Counted from the first letter of the stretch, positions 1 through 7,381 are shown. The stretch is 12,480 bases of DNA from Fusobacterium sp. (GCA_018457305.1 JAGYHM010000028.1:1-12480), one strand, 5' to 3'. Notes: generated by a model from the letters alone, not told the origin. Made by a program: numbers and translations.

Positions 1-2
1 AT

Positions 3-224
3 TGGATAAATGAAATTGGAGATAAATATTCTCAAATGAATGAAATTCCATTTTTGTTTGCAGACTTTAAGAAAAAAAATAGATATTTGAGGTCTATTCA
101 AATTTCAAAAGAACTTGGAATGTATAGACAAGAATATTGTGGCTGTGTTTACTCAAAGGTTGAGAGAGAAAAATATGAAGAAGCAAAAAAATTAAGGGAA
201 GGACAAAAAGAAGGAGAAGTTTAA
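3..224 (+). CDS. queH: Epoxyqueuosine reductase QueH, C-terminal part (5' end outside window)
   Basis: QueH (DUF208 family) reduces epoxyqueuosine to queuosine in tRNA, the last step of Q biosynthesis, and replaces the unrelated QueG. The frame is open from the left edge, so the Met at 36 is internal and the gene begins upstream. The visible 73 residues begin WINEIGDKYSQMNEIPF and contain the family's DFKKKN...RSIQISKELG...YRQEYCGC segment. The CGC pair of cysteines is a conserved QueH feature. The N-terminal Cys-Cys region that helps bind the iron-sulfur cluster is not in view. The tail is lysine/glutamate-rich, as is usual for the family. The stop lies 2 nt before the next start, so the two genes are probably cotranscribed and perhaps translationally coupled. 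The identification rests on recalled family motifs and is fairly secure. Confidence 0.85.
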   Translation, partial: WINEIGDKYSQMNEIPFLFADFKKKNRYLRSIQISKELGMYRQEYCGCVYSKVEREKYEEAKKLREGQKEGEV

Positions 225-226
225 TT

Positions 227-685
227 ATGAAAAAATTATTTATGTTTTTAATTTTAGGCTTGGCTCTGCTAGGTTGTGGAAATAAAAATGAGGATTATAT
301 TAAGGCAGTAAAAACTATGAAACTTTATGAAGTAGTTGAAGTTTACGAAAGAGAAATTGTAACAATAGAAGATTTAGCAGTTTTTTATTTACATAAACTA
401 ACTGGTGAAACTTTTTCTGAAGTGAAGGCTGGGGTAAGCTATGAAATTATAGGAGAGCCTAGTAAAAATTCAAGAATAGTTCAAGCCTCAAAGTCAGGTG
501 CAATTGTTACGATACCAGTAGTTAAAAATGAAAATAAATTTCAAGTGAAGCCTTCGGAAATTGAAGGAAGATTTGGAGATAAAAAATATAATTCTCAAGA
601 TATGACAATAGAAGTTATGAAAAGTAAAACTTTAAAAATGATTTTAGGTGGAGATGTTGGAGATATTGAAAAGATATTTAATTAA
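227..685 (+). CDS. Small lipoprotein of unknown function
   Basis: 152 residues. The N-terminus (MKKLFMFLILGLALLGC) is a typical lipoprotein signal peptide with lipobox LLGC, so the mature protein should start at lipid-modified Cys17 and be anchored in a membrane facing the periplasm. The rest is a single soluble, charged domain with no transmembrane segment. It contains a Lys/Val/Glu-rich helical start (EDYIKAVKTMKLYEVVEVYE) followed by a likely beta-rich part. I do not recognise the family and assign no function. The start is supported by an AAGGAG-type Shine-Dalgarno at 211-216 inside the end of queH, 10 nt upstream. It is the last gene of its transcript, because a strong terminator follows directly. 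Confidence 0.85.
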   Translation: MKKLFMFLILGLALLGCGNKNEDYIKAVKTMKLYEVVEVYEREIVTIEDLAVFYLHKLTGETFSEVKAGVSYEIIGEPSKNSRIVQASKSGAIVTIPVVKNENKFQVKPSEIEGRFGDKKYNSQDMTIEVMKSKTLKMILGGDVGDIEKIFN

Positions 686-691
686 AATTTT

Positions 692-716
692 GAGCAGTTA
701 AGTCTGCTCTTTTTTT
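692..716 (+). terminator. Intrinsic terminator after lipoprotein gene
   Basis: Perfect 6-bp stem GAGCAG (692-697) / CTGCTC (704-709) with a 6-nt loop, followed at once by seven T (710-716). It lies 7 nt after the lipoprotein stop and separates the queH transcript from the efflux cluster. Confidence 0.9.
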
Positions 717-731
717 ATAAATTAAATTTTT

Positions 732-740
732 TCTTACCCT
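732..740 (+). promoter_or_regulatory. Possible upstream extended -10 promoter
   Basis: TGCTATAAT matches an extended -10 element (TG, one base, TATAAT at 735-740). There is no good -35 hexamer at the expected distance. It could be a second promoter of the efflux cluster. In such AT-rich DNA, TATAAT alone is weak evidence; the TG dinucleotide raises its value somewhat. Confidence 0.4.
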
Positions 741-766
741 ATGCTATAATAAAAAATAATTATTTT

Positions 767-795
767 TTGACAAATAATAAAAAATGATTTAAAAT
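767..795 (+). promoter_or_regulatory. Sigma-70 promoter of efflux cluster
   Basis: Consensus -35 TTGACA (767-772), a 17-nt spacer and -10 TAAAAT (790-795). This predicts transcription start near 802, giving a leader of about 60 nt before the TolC-like start codon. The spacing is optimal and no other candidate in this gap is as good. Confidence 0.8.
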
Positions 796-812
796 ATTTT
801 AGAAAACAAAAA

Positions 813-826
813 TGACTATGCAGTCA
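813..826. promoter_or_regulatory. Candidate repressor operator (inverted repeat)
   Basis: TGACT (813-817), ATGC centre, AGTCA (822-826): perfect 5-bp half-sites in a 14-bp dyad. It starts about 11 nt after the predicted transcription start, where a bound repressor would block initiation or elongation. Efflux operons of this type are often controlled by a TetR/AcrR-family or MarR-family repressor, but no regulator gene is in the window. Function is inferred from symmetry and position only. Confidence 0.4.
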
Positions 827-848
827 AAAAATAAAAACTAAATTTCTT

Positions 849-854
849 GAGGAG
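849..854 (+). promoter_or_regulatory. Shine-Dalgarno site fixing the TolC-like start
   Basis: GAGGAG lies 7 nt before the ATG at 862. A longer reading of the frame from TTG at 847 would place its start codon over this site and give an N-terminus with no upstream Shine-Dalgarno. The ATG at 862 is therefore preferred. Confidence 0.8.
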
Positions 855-861
855 AAAAGTT

Positions 862-2316
862 ATGAGAATAAATAACAAAATAATTTTATGTGCAATGATT
901 TTGTTTGTATCTTGCTCTAAGGTAGACATAAAAAAAGAAAATAAAATTATTTTAGAGGATTTAAATAAAAAAGAACAAATAACGAGAGAATTTTTTGATA
1001 AAAATAATATGGAGGCTATGAAAGAGAATTATTTGTATCTTGATGAAGCCATAGATTATGCTTTAAAAAATAATACACAAATTAAATTAAAAGAAATTGA
1101 AGAAAAAATTGCAAAACTTGATAAAAGAATTGCCTTTGGAAATTTTTTACCAAAAATTTCTGGAGCCTATACTATAAGTGAGATGGATAGACACCTTACC
1201 ACTACCATAGAAAACCCACAGACAAGTTTAGAAATAGCAGGAATAAATTTATCAAAATTTTTACCAGCTTTACCTACGACTATTTCAAATCGTATGGTGG
1301 ACAAAAGTTTCAGACATTTTGCTATCACAGCCCAAATGCCAGTTTTTGTTCCAGCAACTTGGTTTTTATATTCGGCTAGGGAAAAGGGAGAAAATATTTC
1401 TAAGTATAGCAAAGACTTAACAAAAAAAATGATTAGGCTTAAGGTAATGTCTGAATTTTATTATATACTTGCCCTAATGAGTGAAAAAGATATTTTACTT
1501 GCAGAGCTTAACTATGCAAAAACTTTAAATAAAAATGCAAGGGTAGCCTTAGAAACAGGAAGTATTTTAGACTGGGAATACAAGCAATCAAAACTTTTAT
1601 TAAAACAAAAAGAAAGTTCGATTAAAAATAATGAAAGAGATTTAAAAACTGCAAAAATGATGCTAATGAAAGATTTGAATTTGGATGTAAACTTTGATTT
1701 CATTCCAGTTGCCCCAGAAAATGAAATTTCAAAAGATTTAAAACTGGAAGATTTGATTTATGAGGCTTTAACTCATAGTGAACTGATAAATATAAATCAC
1801 AATTTAGTTGGAATAAATAAAGATAAAATTAAGATAGCCATTTCTAGTTTTTTACCACAAATCGTAGTCAGTGGTGGACTTTTTGGGACAGGCTCGGCTA
1901 TGTTTATGCCACAAAATATTTTAATGGGAACGATAGGAAGTTTTTTGTCAATATTTAATGGCTTCAAAAATGTTAATGAATATAAGAAGGCTAAGCTAGA
2001 AGATGAAAAAGCATACTTGAAAAGAGAAGAAATTGTTATGTATACAGTTATGGCTGTGGTTAATACTTATAATAATTATCAAAAAAGTTTGGAAGAAAAA
2101 GAACTGGCAGATTTTAATTATAGGGTAGCCAAAGATAAGTTTTCACAAAAAAAATTACAAAATGAGGTTGGCTATATCAACGACACAGATTATATGAATG
2201 AAATTACGGCACTTGAAAAAGCTGCAAGTTTAAAAGCCAAGGCTGACTATAAATTTAATGTTGTGGCGGAGGCTCTAAATTTACCTATAGGAAAAAATAT
2301 TTCTAAAGAAAATTAA
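862..2316 (+). CDS. TolC-family outer-membrane efflux lipoprotein
   Basis: 484 residues from the preferred ATG. This is the outer-membrane duct of a tripartite efflux pump. The N-terminus (MRINNKIILCAMILFVSC) is a signal peptide ending in an imperfect lipobox, with Cys18 as the likely lipidation site, as in lipoprotein-type (OprM/NodT-like) outer-membrane factors. A charged tether of about 40 residues follows. Two outer-membrane-efflux repeats come next. The first opens with YLDEAIDYALKNN (about residues 55-67). The second opens around EDLIYEALTHSELI, includes the characteristic SIFNGFKNVNEYKKAKLE, and ends in long coiled-coil helices. The length fits the family. It is first in its operon, behind a consensus promoter and a candidate operator, and its stop overlaps the Shine-Dalgarno of the deaminase gene. 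The family assignment is firm; exported substrates are unknown. Confidence 0.92.
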   Translation: MRINNKIILCAMILFVSCSKVDIKKENKIILEDLNKKEQITREFFDKNNMEAMKENYLYLDEAIDYALKNNTQIKLKEIEEKIAKLDKRIAFGNFLPKISGAYTISEMDRHLTTTIENPQTSLEIAGINLSKFLPALPTTISNRMVDKSFRHFAITAQMPVFVPATWFLYSAREKGENISKYSKDLTKKMIRLKVMSEFYYILALMSEKDILLAELNYAKTLNKNARVALETGSILDWEYKQSKLLLKQKESSIKNNERDLKTAKMMLMKDLNLDVNFDFIPVAPENEISKDLKLEDLIYEALTHSELININHNLVGINKDKIKIAISSFLPQIVVSGGLFGTGSAMFMPQNILMGTIGSFLSIFNGFKNVNEYKKAKLEDEKAYLKREEIVMYTVMAVVNTYNNYQKSLEEKELADFNYRVAKDKFSQKKLQNEVGYINDTDYMNEITALEKAASLKAKADYKFNVVAEALNLPIGKNISKEN

Positions 2317-2326
2317 GGAGAAAAAT

Positions 2327-2746
2327 ATGGATATTTGGGAAAAGTTATATTTAAAGGCAAAAGAAAATTATCATCCAGAAGAAATAAGTCCGTTTGTATA
2401 TGCTCATAATGTTGTATGTGCCTTAGAAAGTGAAAGTGGGGAAATTTTTACTGGTTTTTGTGTAGAATCTTGTTGTGGTGTTTTAGATTTATGTGCAGAG
2501 AGAGTCGCTGCATTAAATATGTTGCAGAGTGGAGAGAAAAAAATTAAAAGAATTATAACTTTTAAAGATAAAGTTTTAAGTGAAAATAAAACTATTATGC
2601 CTTGTGGGGCATGCAGAGAATTTTTAATGCAACTTGACTACGAAAATAAAAATTTAGAAATTATGCTTGATTATAAAAATAGAAAAACAATAACTTTGGC
2701 TGAGCTTACACCTAATTGGTGGGGAAACGAAAGATATAATAAATAA
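2327..2746 (+). CDS. Cytidine deaminase-family enzyme, divergent (possibly nucleoside-drug deaminase)
   Basis: 139 residues, a zinc-dependent deaminase of the small CDA fold. Zinc ligands are Cys56 (in CAERVA), Cys93 and Cys96 (in PCGACREF), and Glu58 is the catalytic proton shuttle. The length matches homotetrameric CDAs. Two substrate-contact segments are unusual. The usual FPVGAA is NVVCAL (28-33). The ribose-binding NxE reads Cys45-Val-Glu47, so the Asn is replaced while the Glu is kept. The C-terminus (TLAELTPNWWGNERY) resembles the tail of blasticidin-S deaminase more than that of housekeeping Cdd. It lies 10 nt after the TolC-like gene, with Shine-Dalgarno AAGGAG over that stop, so the two are cotranscribed. 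The fold and chemistry are secure. The substrate (cytidine, blasticidin-like or another nucleoside) is not, so no symbol is given. Confidence 0.88.
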   Translation: MDIWEKLYLKAKENYHPEEISPFVYAHNVVCALESESGEIFTGFCVESCCGVLDLCAERVAALNMLQSGEKKIKRIITFKDKVLSENKTIMPCGACREFLMQLDYENKNLEIMLDYKNRKTITLAELTPNWWGNERYNK

Positions 2747-2763
2747 TCTAAAATTTATTAGTA

Positions 2764-2787
2764 AAAGTATGATACTTTATTTTTTTT
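2764..2787 (+). terminator. Weak candidate terminator after deaminase gene
   Basis: AAAGTA (2764-2769) / TACTTT (2773-2778) with a 3-nt loop, then eight T (2780-2787). The stem is almost all A/T and weak, so at best partial termination is expected. No clear promoter is visible between it and the adaptor gene, which argues that readthrough supplies the adaptor and pump. Confidence 0.35.
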
Positions 2788-2790
2788 AAG

Positions 2791-2849
2791 GGTGAGGCGA
2801 CGCCCCCGCGTCGCAATCACGAGCCAGTGCCAAAGGAACGAAGGCGAGC
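2791..2849 (-). repeat. GC-rich palindromic element D
   Basis: A GC-rich block in an AT-rich gap. It contains a perfect 7-bp hairpin GCGACGC (2797-2803) / GCGTCGC (2808-2814) with a CCCC loop, and ends in GGCGAGC followed by A's, like the other elements in the window. Read on the minus strand, GGGGGCGTCGCCTCACCC closely matches GGGGCTTCGCCCCACGACCC inside the adaptor gene (3726-3745). Its boundaries are approximate. Confidence 0.6.
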
Positions 2850-2885
2850 AAAAAATATAAACAAAAAAATAGGAGATAAAAATAA

Positions 2886-4115
2886 ATGAATAAGAAAAAT
2901 ATTTTAAAATTTTTATGTATAGCCTCAACTTTATTTTTAATAAGTTGTGGTAAAGAAGAAAAAAAAGAATTTATCAGACCTGTTAAGGTGGAAGAAGTTA
3001 AAACAAACGGAAGCGAAAAATTAGTTTTAGATTTTCCGTCAAAAGTTTCATCTACAAGTGAAACAAAACTTGCTTTCAAACATGCAGGAACGATTAAAAA
3101 AATAAATTTTGAAAAGGGAGACTTTGTTAAAAAAGGAGAAGTTATTGCAGAGATGGATGAAACAGATTATAAATTAAATTTAGAAGTCTTTTCTAAAAAA
3201 TTTGATTCAGCTAAGGCTATGGCAGACAATGCAAAATTACAATTTGCTCGAGCTCAAAAATTATATAAGGCTAAGGCTTTATCTCAAAAAGATTACGATG
3301 ATATCGTTGCAAAAAAAACTGTGGCTATCTCTATGTTTAAAGAGGCAACGGCAGGGCTACAAAATGCAAGAAATACTTTGAATGAAACAAAACTTATTGC
3401 ACCCTATGATGGCTATATAGATAAAAAATTAGTTGATGTAGGCTCAGTTATGAATGCAGGTTTTCCAGTTGTGTCTTTTATATCAAATGATATTTCTGAT
3501 ATAAAAATAAATGTATCTTTGAAAGATATTAAAAATTTAGAGAATGCTAAAAAAATTATTTTTAAAGTTGATAGGGCAGAAGAAAATAAAAATAAGGAGT
3601 ATTTGCTAAAAATAAAAAATATTTCTCAAACTCCAGATATTACAAAACTAACTTATCCAGTTACATTAACTTTTAAAGAAGTTGGGGCAACTGCGGAGAC
3701 TTCGTCTCCTGTTGCCCTTGATGGTGGGGCTTCGCCCCACGACCCCGACAAAAAAAATGAAAGTCCAAGTAAGAAAGAAGAAAAAATAAATATAGCAAGG
3801 GAGCATGCTCCCTCGTCAGATGATAAACCTAATTTTTCTGCTGGAGAAACTGGAACAGTTCAAGTTGAAATTGAAAGAAAATTAGGAACAGAAATTCTAT
3901 TACCTTTGAGTGCAATCTTTGAAGAAAAAGGAGAAAATGTTTATTTGCTTAAAGATGGCAGGGCTATAAAACAACCTATAAAAATAGGTAGCCTAGCCCA
4001 AGATAATAAAATAATTGTTTTGGAGGGGTTGAAAAATGGCGATAAAGTTATAACGGCAGGTATCAGTAAAATAACGGTTGGAACAAAAGTTAGAGAATTG
4101 AAAGAAAAAAAATAA
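2886..4115 (+). CDS. RND efflux periplasmic adaptor (membrane fusion) lipoprotein with in-frame repeat insertion
   Basis: 409 residues. This subunit bridges the inner-membrane RND pump and the TolC-like duct. The signal peptide ends in lipobox LISC, so Cys21 should be lipidated. First lipoyl half-motif is about residues 60-95 (KHAGTIKKINFEKGD). A coiled-coil hairpin follows at about 98-165, then the second lipoyl half (LIAPYDGYIDKK, about 171-182). A beta-barrel and a membrane-proximal domain come last (LLPLSAIFEE...GLKNGDKVITAG). Residues about 267-315 are anomalous: Gly/Ala/Ser/Pro- and Lys/Glu-rich, encoded by GC-rich hairpins, and placed between barrel strand YPVTLTFKEV and the conserved loop NFSAGETG. 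Homologues normally have only a short turn there. The frame is intact, so the protein is probably functional. Shine-Dalgarno AGGAG lies 10 nt before the start, and the pump gene follows 18 nt after the stop. Confidence 0.92.
   Translation: MNKKNILKFLCIASTLFLISCGKEEKKEFIRPVKVEEVKTNGSEKLVLDFPSKVSSTSETKLAFKHAGTIKKINFEKGDFVKKGEVIAEMDETDYKLNLEVFSKKFDSAKAMADNAKLQFARAQKLYKAKALSQKDYDDIVAKKTVAISMFKEATAGLQNARNTLNETKLIAPYDGYIDKKLVDVGSVMNAGFPVVSFISNDISDIKINVSLKDIKNLENAKKIIFKVDRAEENKNKEYLLKIKNISQTPDITKLTYPVTLTFKEVGATAETSSPVALDGGASPHDPDKKNESPSKKEEKINIAREHAPSSDDKPNFSAGETGTVQVEIERKLGTEILLPLSAIFEEKGENVYLLKDGRAIKQPIKIGSLAQDNKIIVLEGLKNGDKVITAGISKITVGTKVRELKEKK
3685..3813 (+). repeat. Three GC-rich hairpins inserted in frame in the adaptor gene
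   Basis: Hairpin 1 has outer arms GGGCAAC (3685-3691) / GTTGCCC (3711-3717) and inner arms GGAGAC (3695-3700) / GTCTCC (3704-3709). Hairpin 2 is GTGGGGC (3724-3730) / GCCCCAC (3734-3740) with loop TTC. Hairpin 3 is the perfect 16-bp palindrome AGGGAGCATGCTCCCT (3798-3813). The A-rich linker between hairpins 2 and 3 encodes DKKNESPSKKEEKINIA. Base composition differs sharply from the rest of the gene and resembles the intergenic elements of this window. Confidence 0.75.
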
Positions 4116-4133
4116 TAGGAGGCTAAGGCAAAG

Positions 4134-7100
4134 ATGAAAGTTATAGAATACTCTATAAAAAATAGAGTAGTTATTATATTTACAACGATAATTATAGTTT
4201 TAGCTGGAATATTCTCTTATGTAAAATTAGGAAAATTGGAAGACCCAGAATTTAAAGTTAAGGAAGCCTTAGTTGTTACACTCTACCCCGGGGCAAGCCC
4301 AGAAGAAGTTGAACTTGAAGTAACGGCTAAGATTGAAAAGGCTTTAAAGCAAATTCCCAATGTAGAGTTAGATTCGGTTTCAAAAGCAAGCTACTCTGAA
4401 GTAAAAATAAAATTGGACGATAGCGTTCCAAGTAAAGAACTTGAACAATATTGGGATAATGTCAGAAAAAAAATATCTGATGGAAAAGTAAACCTACCCT
4501 TGGGTAGCCTACCCTCTTTAGTTTTAGATGACTATGGCGATGTGTACGGAATGTTTTTTGCCATAACGAGTGAAGGCTTCTCAAAAGATGAATTATATAA
4601 GCAAGTCAAAGAAATTAGAAAAAAATTAGAGAACACTAGGGGAATTTCAAAAACTGTTTTATTTGGAAATTCTGATAATGTAATTGAGGTCTTGATAGAT
4701 AGAGATAAGGTTGCAAGCCTAGGCTTAAATCAAAAAATGATTACTCTGGCTTTCAATGCTCAAAATATTCCTGCCTATACTAATTCTATGGTCTACGATA
4801 ATAAAAATATCAGAATAGATGTAAACCAAAGTTTCAAAACGATAGAAGACATAGAAAATTTAATTATTTTTACAACACCTCCAGTTTTGGGTGTAAATAA
4901 ATCTTCAACTATTTTATTAAAAGATATTGCTGAAGTTAAAAGAAAAGAAGTGAAACCGTATAGAAATAAAATGAGATATAACGGACGGGAAGCAATTGGT
5001 TTAATGCTTTCCCCAGTTGCAGGAACGAATGTTGTTGAAACGGGAGAAAAAATCTCAAAGAAAATTGACGAAATAAAAGAAAACTTACCCTACGGTATAG
5101 AAATAGAAAAAGTTTACTATCAGCCAGAACTTGTTTCAACGGCTATCTCTCAATTCATAAATAATTTAATTGCATCTGTGGCTGTGGTTATAGGAGTTTT
5201 ACTTTTGAGCATGGGGCTAAGAAGTGGTTTAATTATTGGTAGTGGGCTAGTCTTATCTATCTTGGGAACTTTAATTATAATGCTTTTAGTAAAAATAGAT
5301 TTACAAAGGGTATCACTTGGCTCATTTATAATTGCTATGGGTATGCTAGTTGATAATTCTATTGTTGTGGTTGACGGAGTCTTGGGTTCACTTGAAGAAA
5401 AAAAAGGAAAATATCAATCCTTGGTTGAGCCTACAAAAAAAACTGCAATCCCCCTTTTGGGTGCAACATTTATTGCATCAATAGCTTTCTTACCAATGTA
5501 TTTGATGCCGACGGCAGCTGGAGAATATGTTGGCTCGGCTTTCTGGATAATTTCTATTTCCTTAGGGCTAAGTTGGATAATTTCTTTAACACAGACTACG
5601 GTTTTCTGTGATATTTATCTAAACGAAATGCCACATCACGAAGAGAGTGAAAAAAAGAAAAAGTTTTACGAAGGCTTTGCAAAATTTTTAGAGAAAATTT
5701 TAATAAATAAAAAGAAATCATCTATAATTATTATTTTGATGTTTATTTTCTCTATGATAATTTTCTCTCGTGTGCCTCTGTCTTTCTTCCCAGATTCTGA
5801 TAAGAAAGGCTTCGTTATAAATATTTGGAATCCAGAGAGAACGGACATAGAATATACAAATAAAATTGCCTTAGAAGTTGAGGAGATGTTAGACACTCAA
5901 AAAGGAATTACTTCTGTTACAACAACTGTCGGAGGATCAGCTCCAAGATATTATATTGCAACGATACCAGAACTTCCAAACTCTGCCTTTGCTCAAATAA
6001 TAGTTTCGGTTGAAGATTTAGATTACATAGATTTAATTTCAAAAAATGTTAGAGAGTATGCAGATGAGCATTTACTTAACACAAATGTAGAGGTTAGAAA
6101 ATATATTAACGGTATCCCAAGCAAATATCCTATTCAACTTCGTATCTTAGGTCAAGATAAAGAAATTTTAAGAGAATACTCTAATGAAGTTTTGAAAATT
6201 TTAAAAAATATTGAAGGGGCAACTAATGTTCAGACAGATTGGAAAGAAAAAGTTTTAGTTCTAAAGCCAGAGATAGATAAGTTAAGAGAAAAAGAAACTT
6301 TAATTTCTCCGATGGATATCGGCACATCTTTAAACAGAGACTTAAATGGAACTAAGATTGGAACTTTCAAAGACGGAGATGAAAATATTCCAGTTTTGTT
6401 TAAAGAAAAAAGTTTGAGAGAAATAAATATAGATAGCCTAGGGCAGGTTTCAATTTGGGGCTTAGGTTTAAGTAAGGTTCCCTTTGATGAGTTAGTCAAA
6501 GATAAAAAACTTATGTGGGAAGACCCTATCATCGTTAGAAAAAATGGAGTGAGGGCTATACAAGTTCAGGCAGATGTTGAAAAAGGTTATATGGTTGAAG
6601 ATGTAAGAAAAAAATTAGACGAAGAAATAAAAAATATAGAATTACCAAGAGGCTACAGATTTGAATGGAGCGGACAGTATCACGAGCAACAAAAAAATAT
6701 GAAAAGTATTTTATCTTTCGTTCCACTGCAAATGATAATTATGTTTGCAACTTGTGTGCTTTTATTTGCCTCACTTAAAGATCCGATAATAATTTTTTCT
6801 GTGCTTCCACTATCTTTCATAGGTATAGCACCGGGACTGTTTATTTCAGGAAAAACCTTTGGCTTCATGGCAATAATTGGAGCAATTAGTTTGAGTGGTA
6901 TGATGATAAAATCTTCTATCGTATTGCTAGATGAGATTAGGTATCAAATCAATGTTTTGCAAAAGGAAAAGTTCAGAGCAATTATTGATTCGAGCGTCAG
7001 CAGAATAAGAGCCGTTTCCCTTGCAGCAGGGACAACAATTTTCGGTATGCTACCCTTAATTTACGACCCATTATTTTCTGACATGGCGATAACAATAATT

Positions 7101-7196
7101 TTCGGCTTAACCGTAGCCACACTTTTAATTTTATTTGTTGTGCCACTATTATATGCAATTTTGTATAAAGTTGAAAAACCAGAGAAGAAATATTAA
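4134..7196 (+). CDS. RND-family efflux pump, inner-membrane permease
   Basis: 1020 residues, full length for an AcrB/MexB-type (hydrophobe/amphiphile efflux) pump that exports substrates in exchange for protons as a trimer. It starts MKVIEYSIKNRVVIIF with TM1 at about 11-30. A periplasmic porter domain carries LYPGASPEEVE and YEV-type repeats. TM2-6 span about 335-490, TM7 about 528-548, the second periplasmic half about 550-850, and TM8-12 about 855-1013. The proton-relay motif in TM4 reads GMLVDNSIVVVDG: Asp407 is kept but the second Asp of AcrB (D408) is Asn408, as in some other RND branches. In TM10 the relay lysine is Lys926 (MMIKSSIVLLDE), matching AcrB K940. Shine-Dalgarno AGGAGG is at 4117-4122. 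It is the last gene of the efflux operon. Substrates are unknown. Confidence 0.95.
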   Translation: MKVIEYSIKNRVVIIFTTIIIVLAGIFSYVKLGKLEDPEFKVKEALVVTLYPGASPEEVELEVTAKIEKALKQIPNVELDSVSKASYSEVKIKLDDSVPSKELEQYWDNVRKKISDGKVNLPLGSLPSLVLDDYGDVYGMFFAITSEGFSKDELYKQVKEIRKKLENTRGISKTVLFGNSDNVIEVLIDRDKVASLGLNQKMITLAFNAQNIPAYTNSMVYDNKNIRIDVNQSFKTIEDIENLIIFTTPPVLGVNKSSTILLKDIAEVKRKEVKPYRNKMRYNGREAIGLMLSPVAGTNVVETGEKISKKIDEIKENLPYGIEIEKVYYQPELVSTAISQFINNLIASVAVVIGVLLLSMGLRSGLIIGSGLVLSILGTLIIMLLVKIDLQRVSLGSFIIAMGMLVDNSIVVVDGVLGSLEEKKGKYQSLVEPTKKTAIPLLGATFIASIAFLPMYLMPTAAGEYVGSAFWIISISLGLSWIISLTQTTVFCDIYLNEMPHHEESEKKKKFYEGFAKFLEKILINKKKSSIIIILMFIFSMIIFSRVPLSFFPDSDKKGFVINIWNPERTDIEYTNKIALEVEEMLDTQKGITSVTTTVGGSAPRYYIATIPELPNSAFAQIIVSVEDLDYIDLISKNVREYADEHLLNTNVEVRKYINGIPSKYPIQLRILGQDKEILREYSNEVLKILKNIEGATNVQTDWKEKVLVLKPEIDKLREKETLISPMDIGTSLNRDLNGTKIGTFKDGDENIPVLFKEKSLREINIDSLGQVSIWGLGLSKVPFDELVKDKKLMWEDPIIVRKNGVRAIQVQADVEKGYMVEDVRKKLDEEIKNIELPRGYRFEWSGQYHEQQKNMKSILSFVPLQMIIMFATCVLLFASLKDPIIIFSVLPLSFIGIAPGLFISGKTFGFMAIIGAISLSGMMIKSSIVLLDEIRYQINVLQKEKFRAIIDSSVSRIRAVSLAAGTTIFGMLPLIYDPLFSDMAITIIFGLTVATLLILFVVPLLYAILYKVEKPEKKY

Positions 7197-7213
7197 ATTT
7201 CATAAAAATAATT

Positions 7214-7275
7214 TTCGGGGGCTTGGGGGAGAATCCCCCAGAATAAGTATGAGCAGGGCTTGCCCGTAGCGAGCC
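7214..7275 (+). repeat. GC-rich palindromic element A
   Basis: It contains the hairpin TGGGGGA (7224-7230) / TCCCCCA (7234-7240) with loop GAA, then a module at 7251-7275 starting GAGCAGGGCTTGCCC and ending TAGCGAGCC. That module is nearly identical to the end of element B (8348-8374) and to the inverted element C. It lies between the pump gene and the terminator at 7300. Its left end is approximate. Confidence 0.75.
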
Positions 7276-7299
7276 AAAAAAATTATATATAAAAAAATT

Positions 7300-7335
7300 G
7301 AGGTTGTTTTTAAATTTTTAACAGCCTCTTTTTTT
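7300..7335 (+). terminator. Intrinsic terminator of the efflux operon
   Basis: GAGGTTGTT (7300-7308) pairs with AACAGCCTC (7320-7328) over 9 bp with one G-U pair and an 11-nt loop. Seven T follow (7329-7335). It lies beyond element A and before the truB promoter. Confidence 0.85.
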
Positions 7336-7372
7336 ATGAAGAAAAATATAAATATAATTTTTTTGATATGTA

Positions 7373-7381
7373 TGATATAAT
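7373..7381 (+). promoter_or_regulatory. Extended -10 promoter of truB
   Basis: TGATATAAT: extended -10 with perfect TATAAT (7376-7381) and the TG element at 7373-7374. No clear -35 is present at 17 nt, as is common for extended -10 promoters. Transcription would start near 7388, about 27 nt before truB. A second TATAAT at 7353-7358 lacks supporting elements. Confidence 0.6.

Noticed and set aside
847..861. TTG start giving the TolC-like protein five extra residues
   Set aside because: The TTG overlaps the GAGGAG Shine-Dalgarno that serves the ATG at 862, and the extra residues would precede a normal signal peptide.
2786..3079. Antisense reading frame over element D and the adaptor start
   Set aside because: It runs through GC-rich repeat DNA and the reverse of a clear lipoprotein signal peptide; no Shine-Dalgarno and no recognisable domain. 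Only its repeat-derived end was useful, for comparison.
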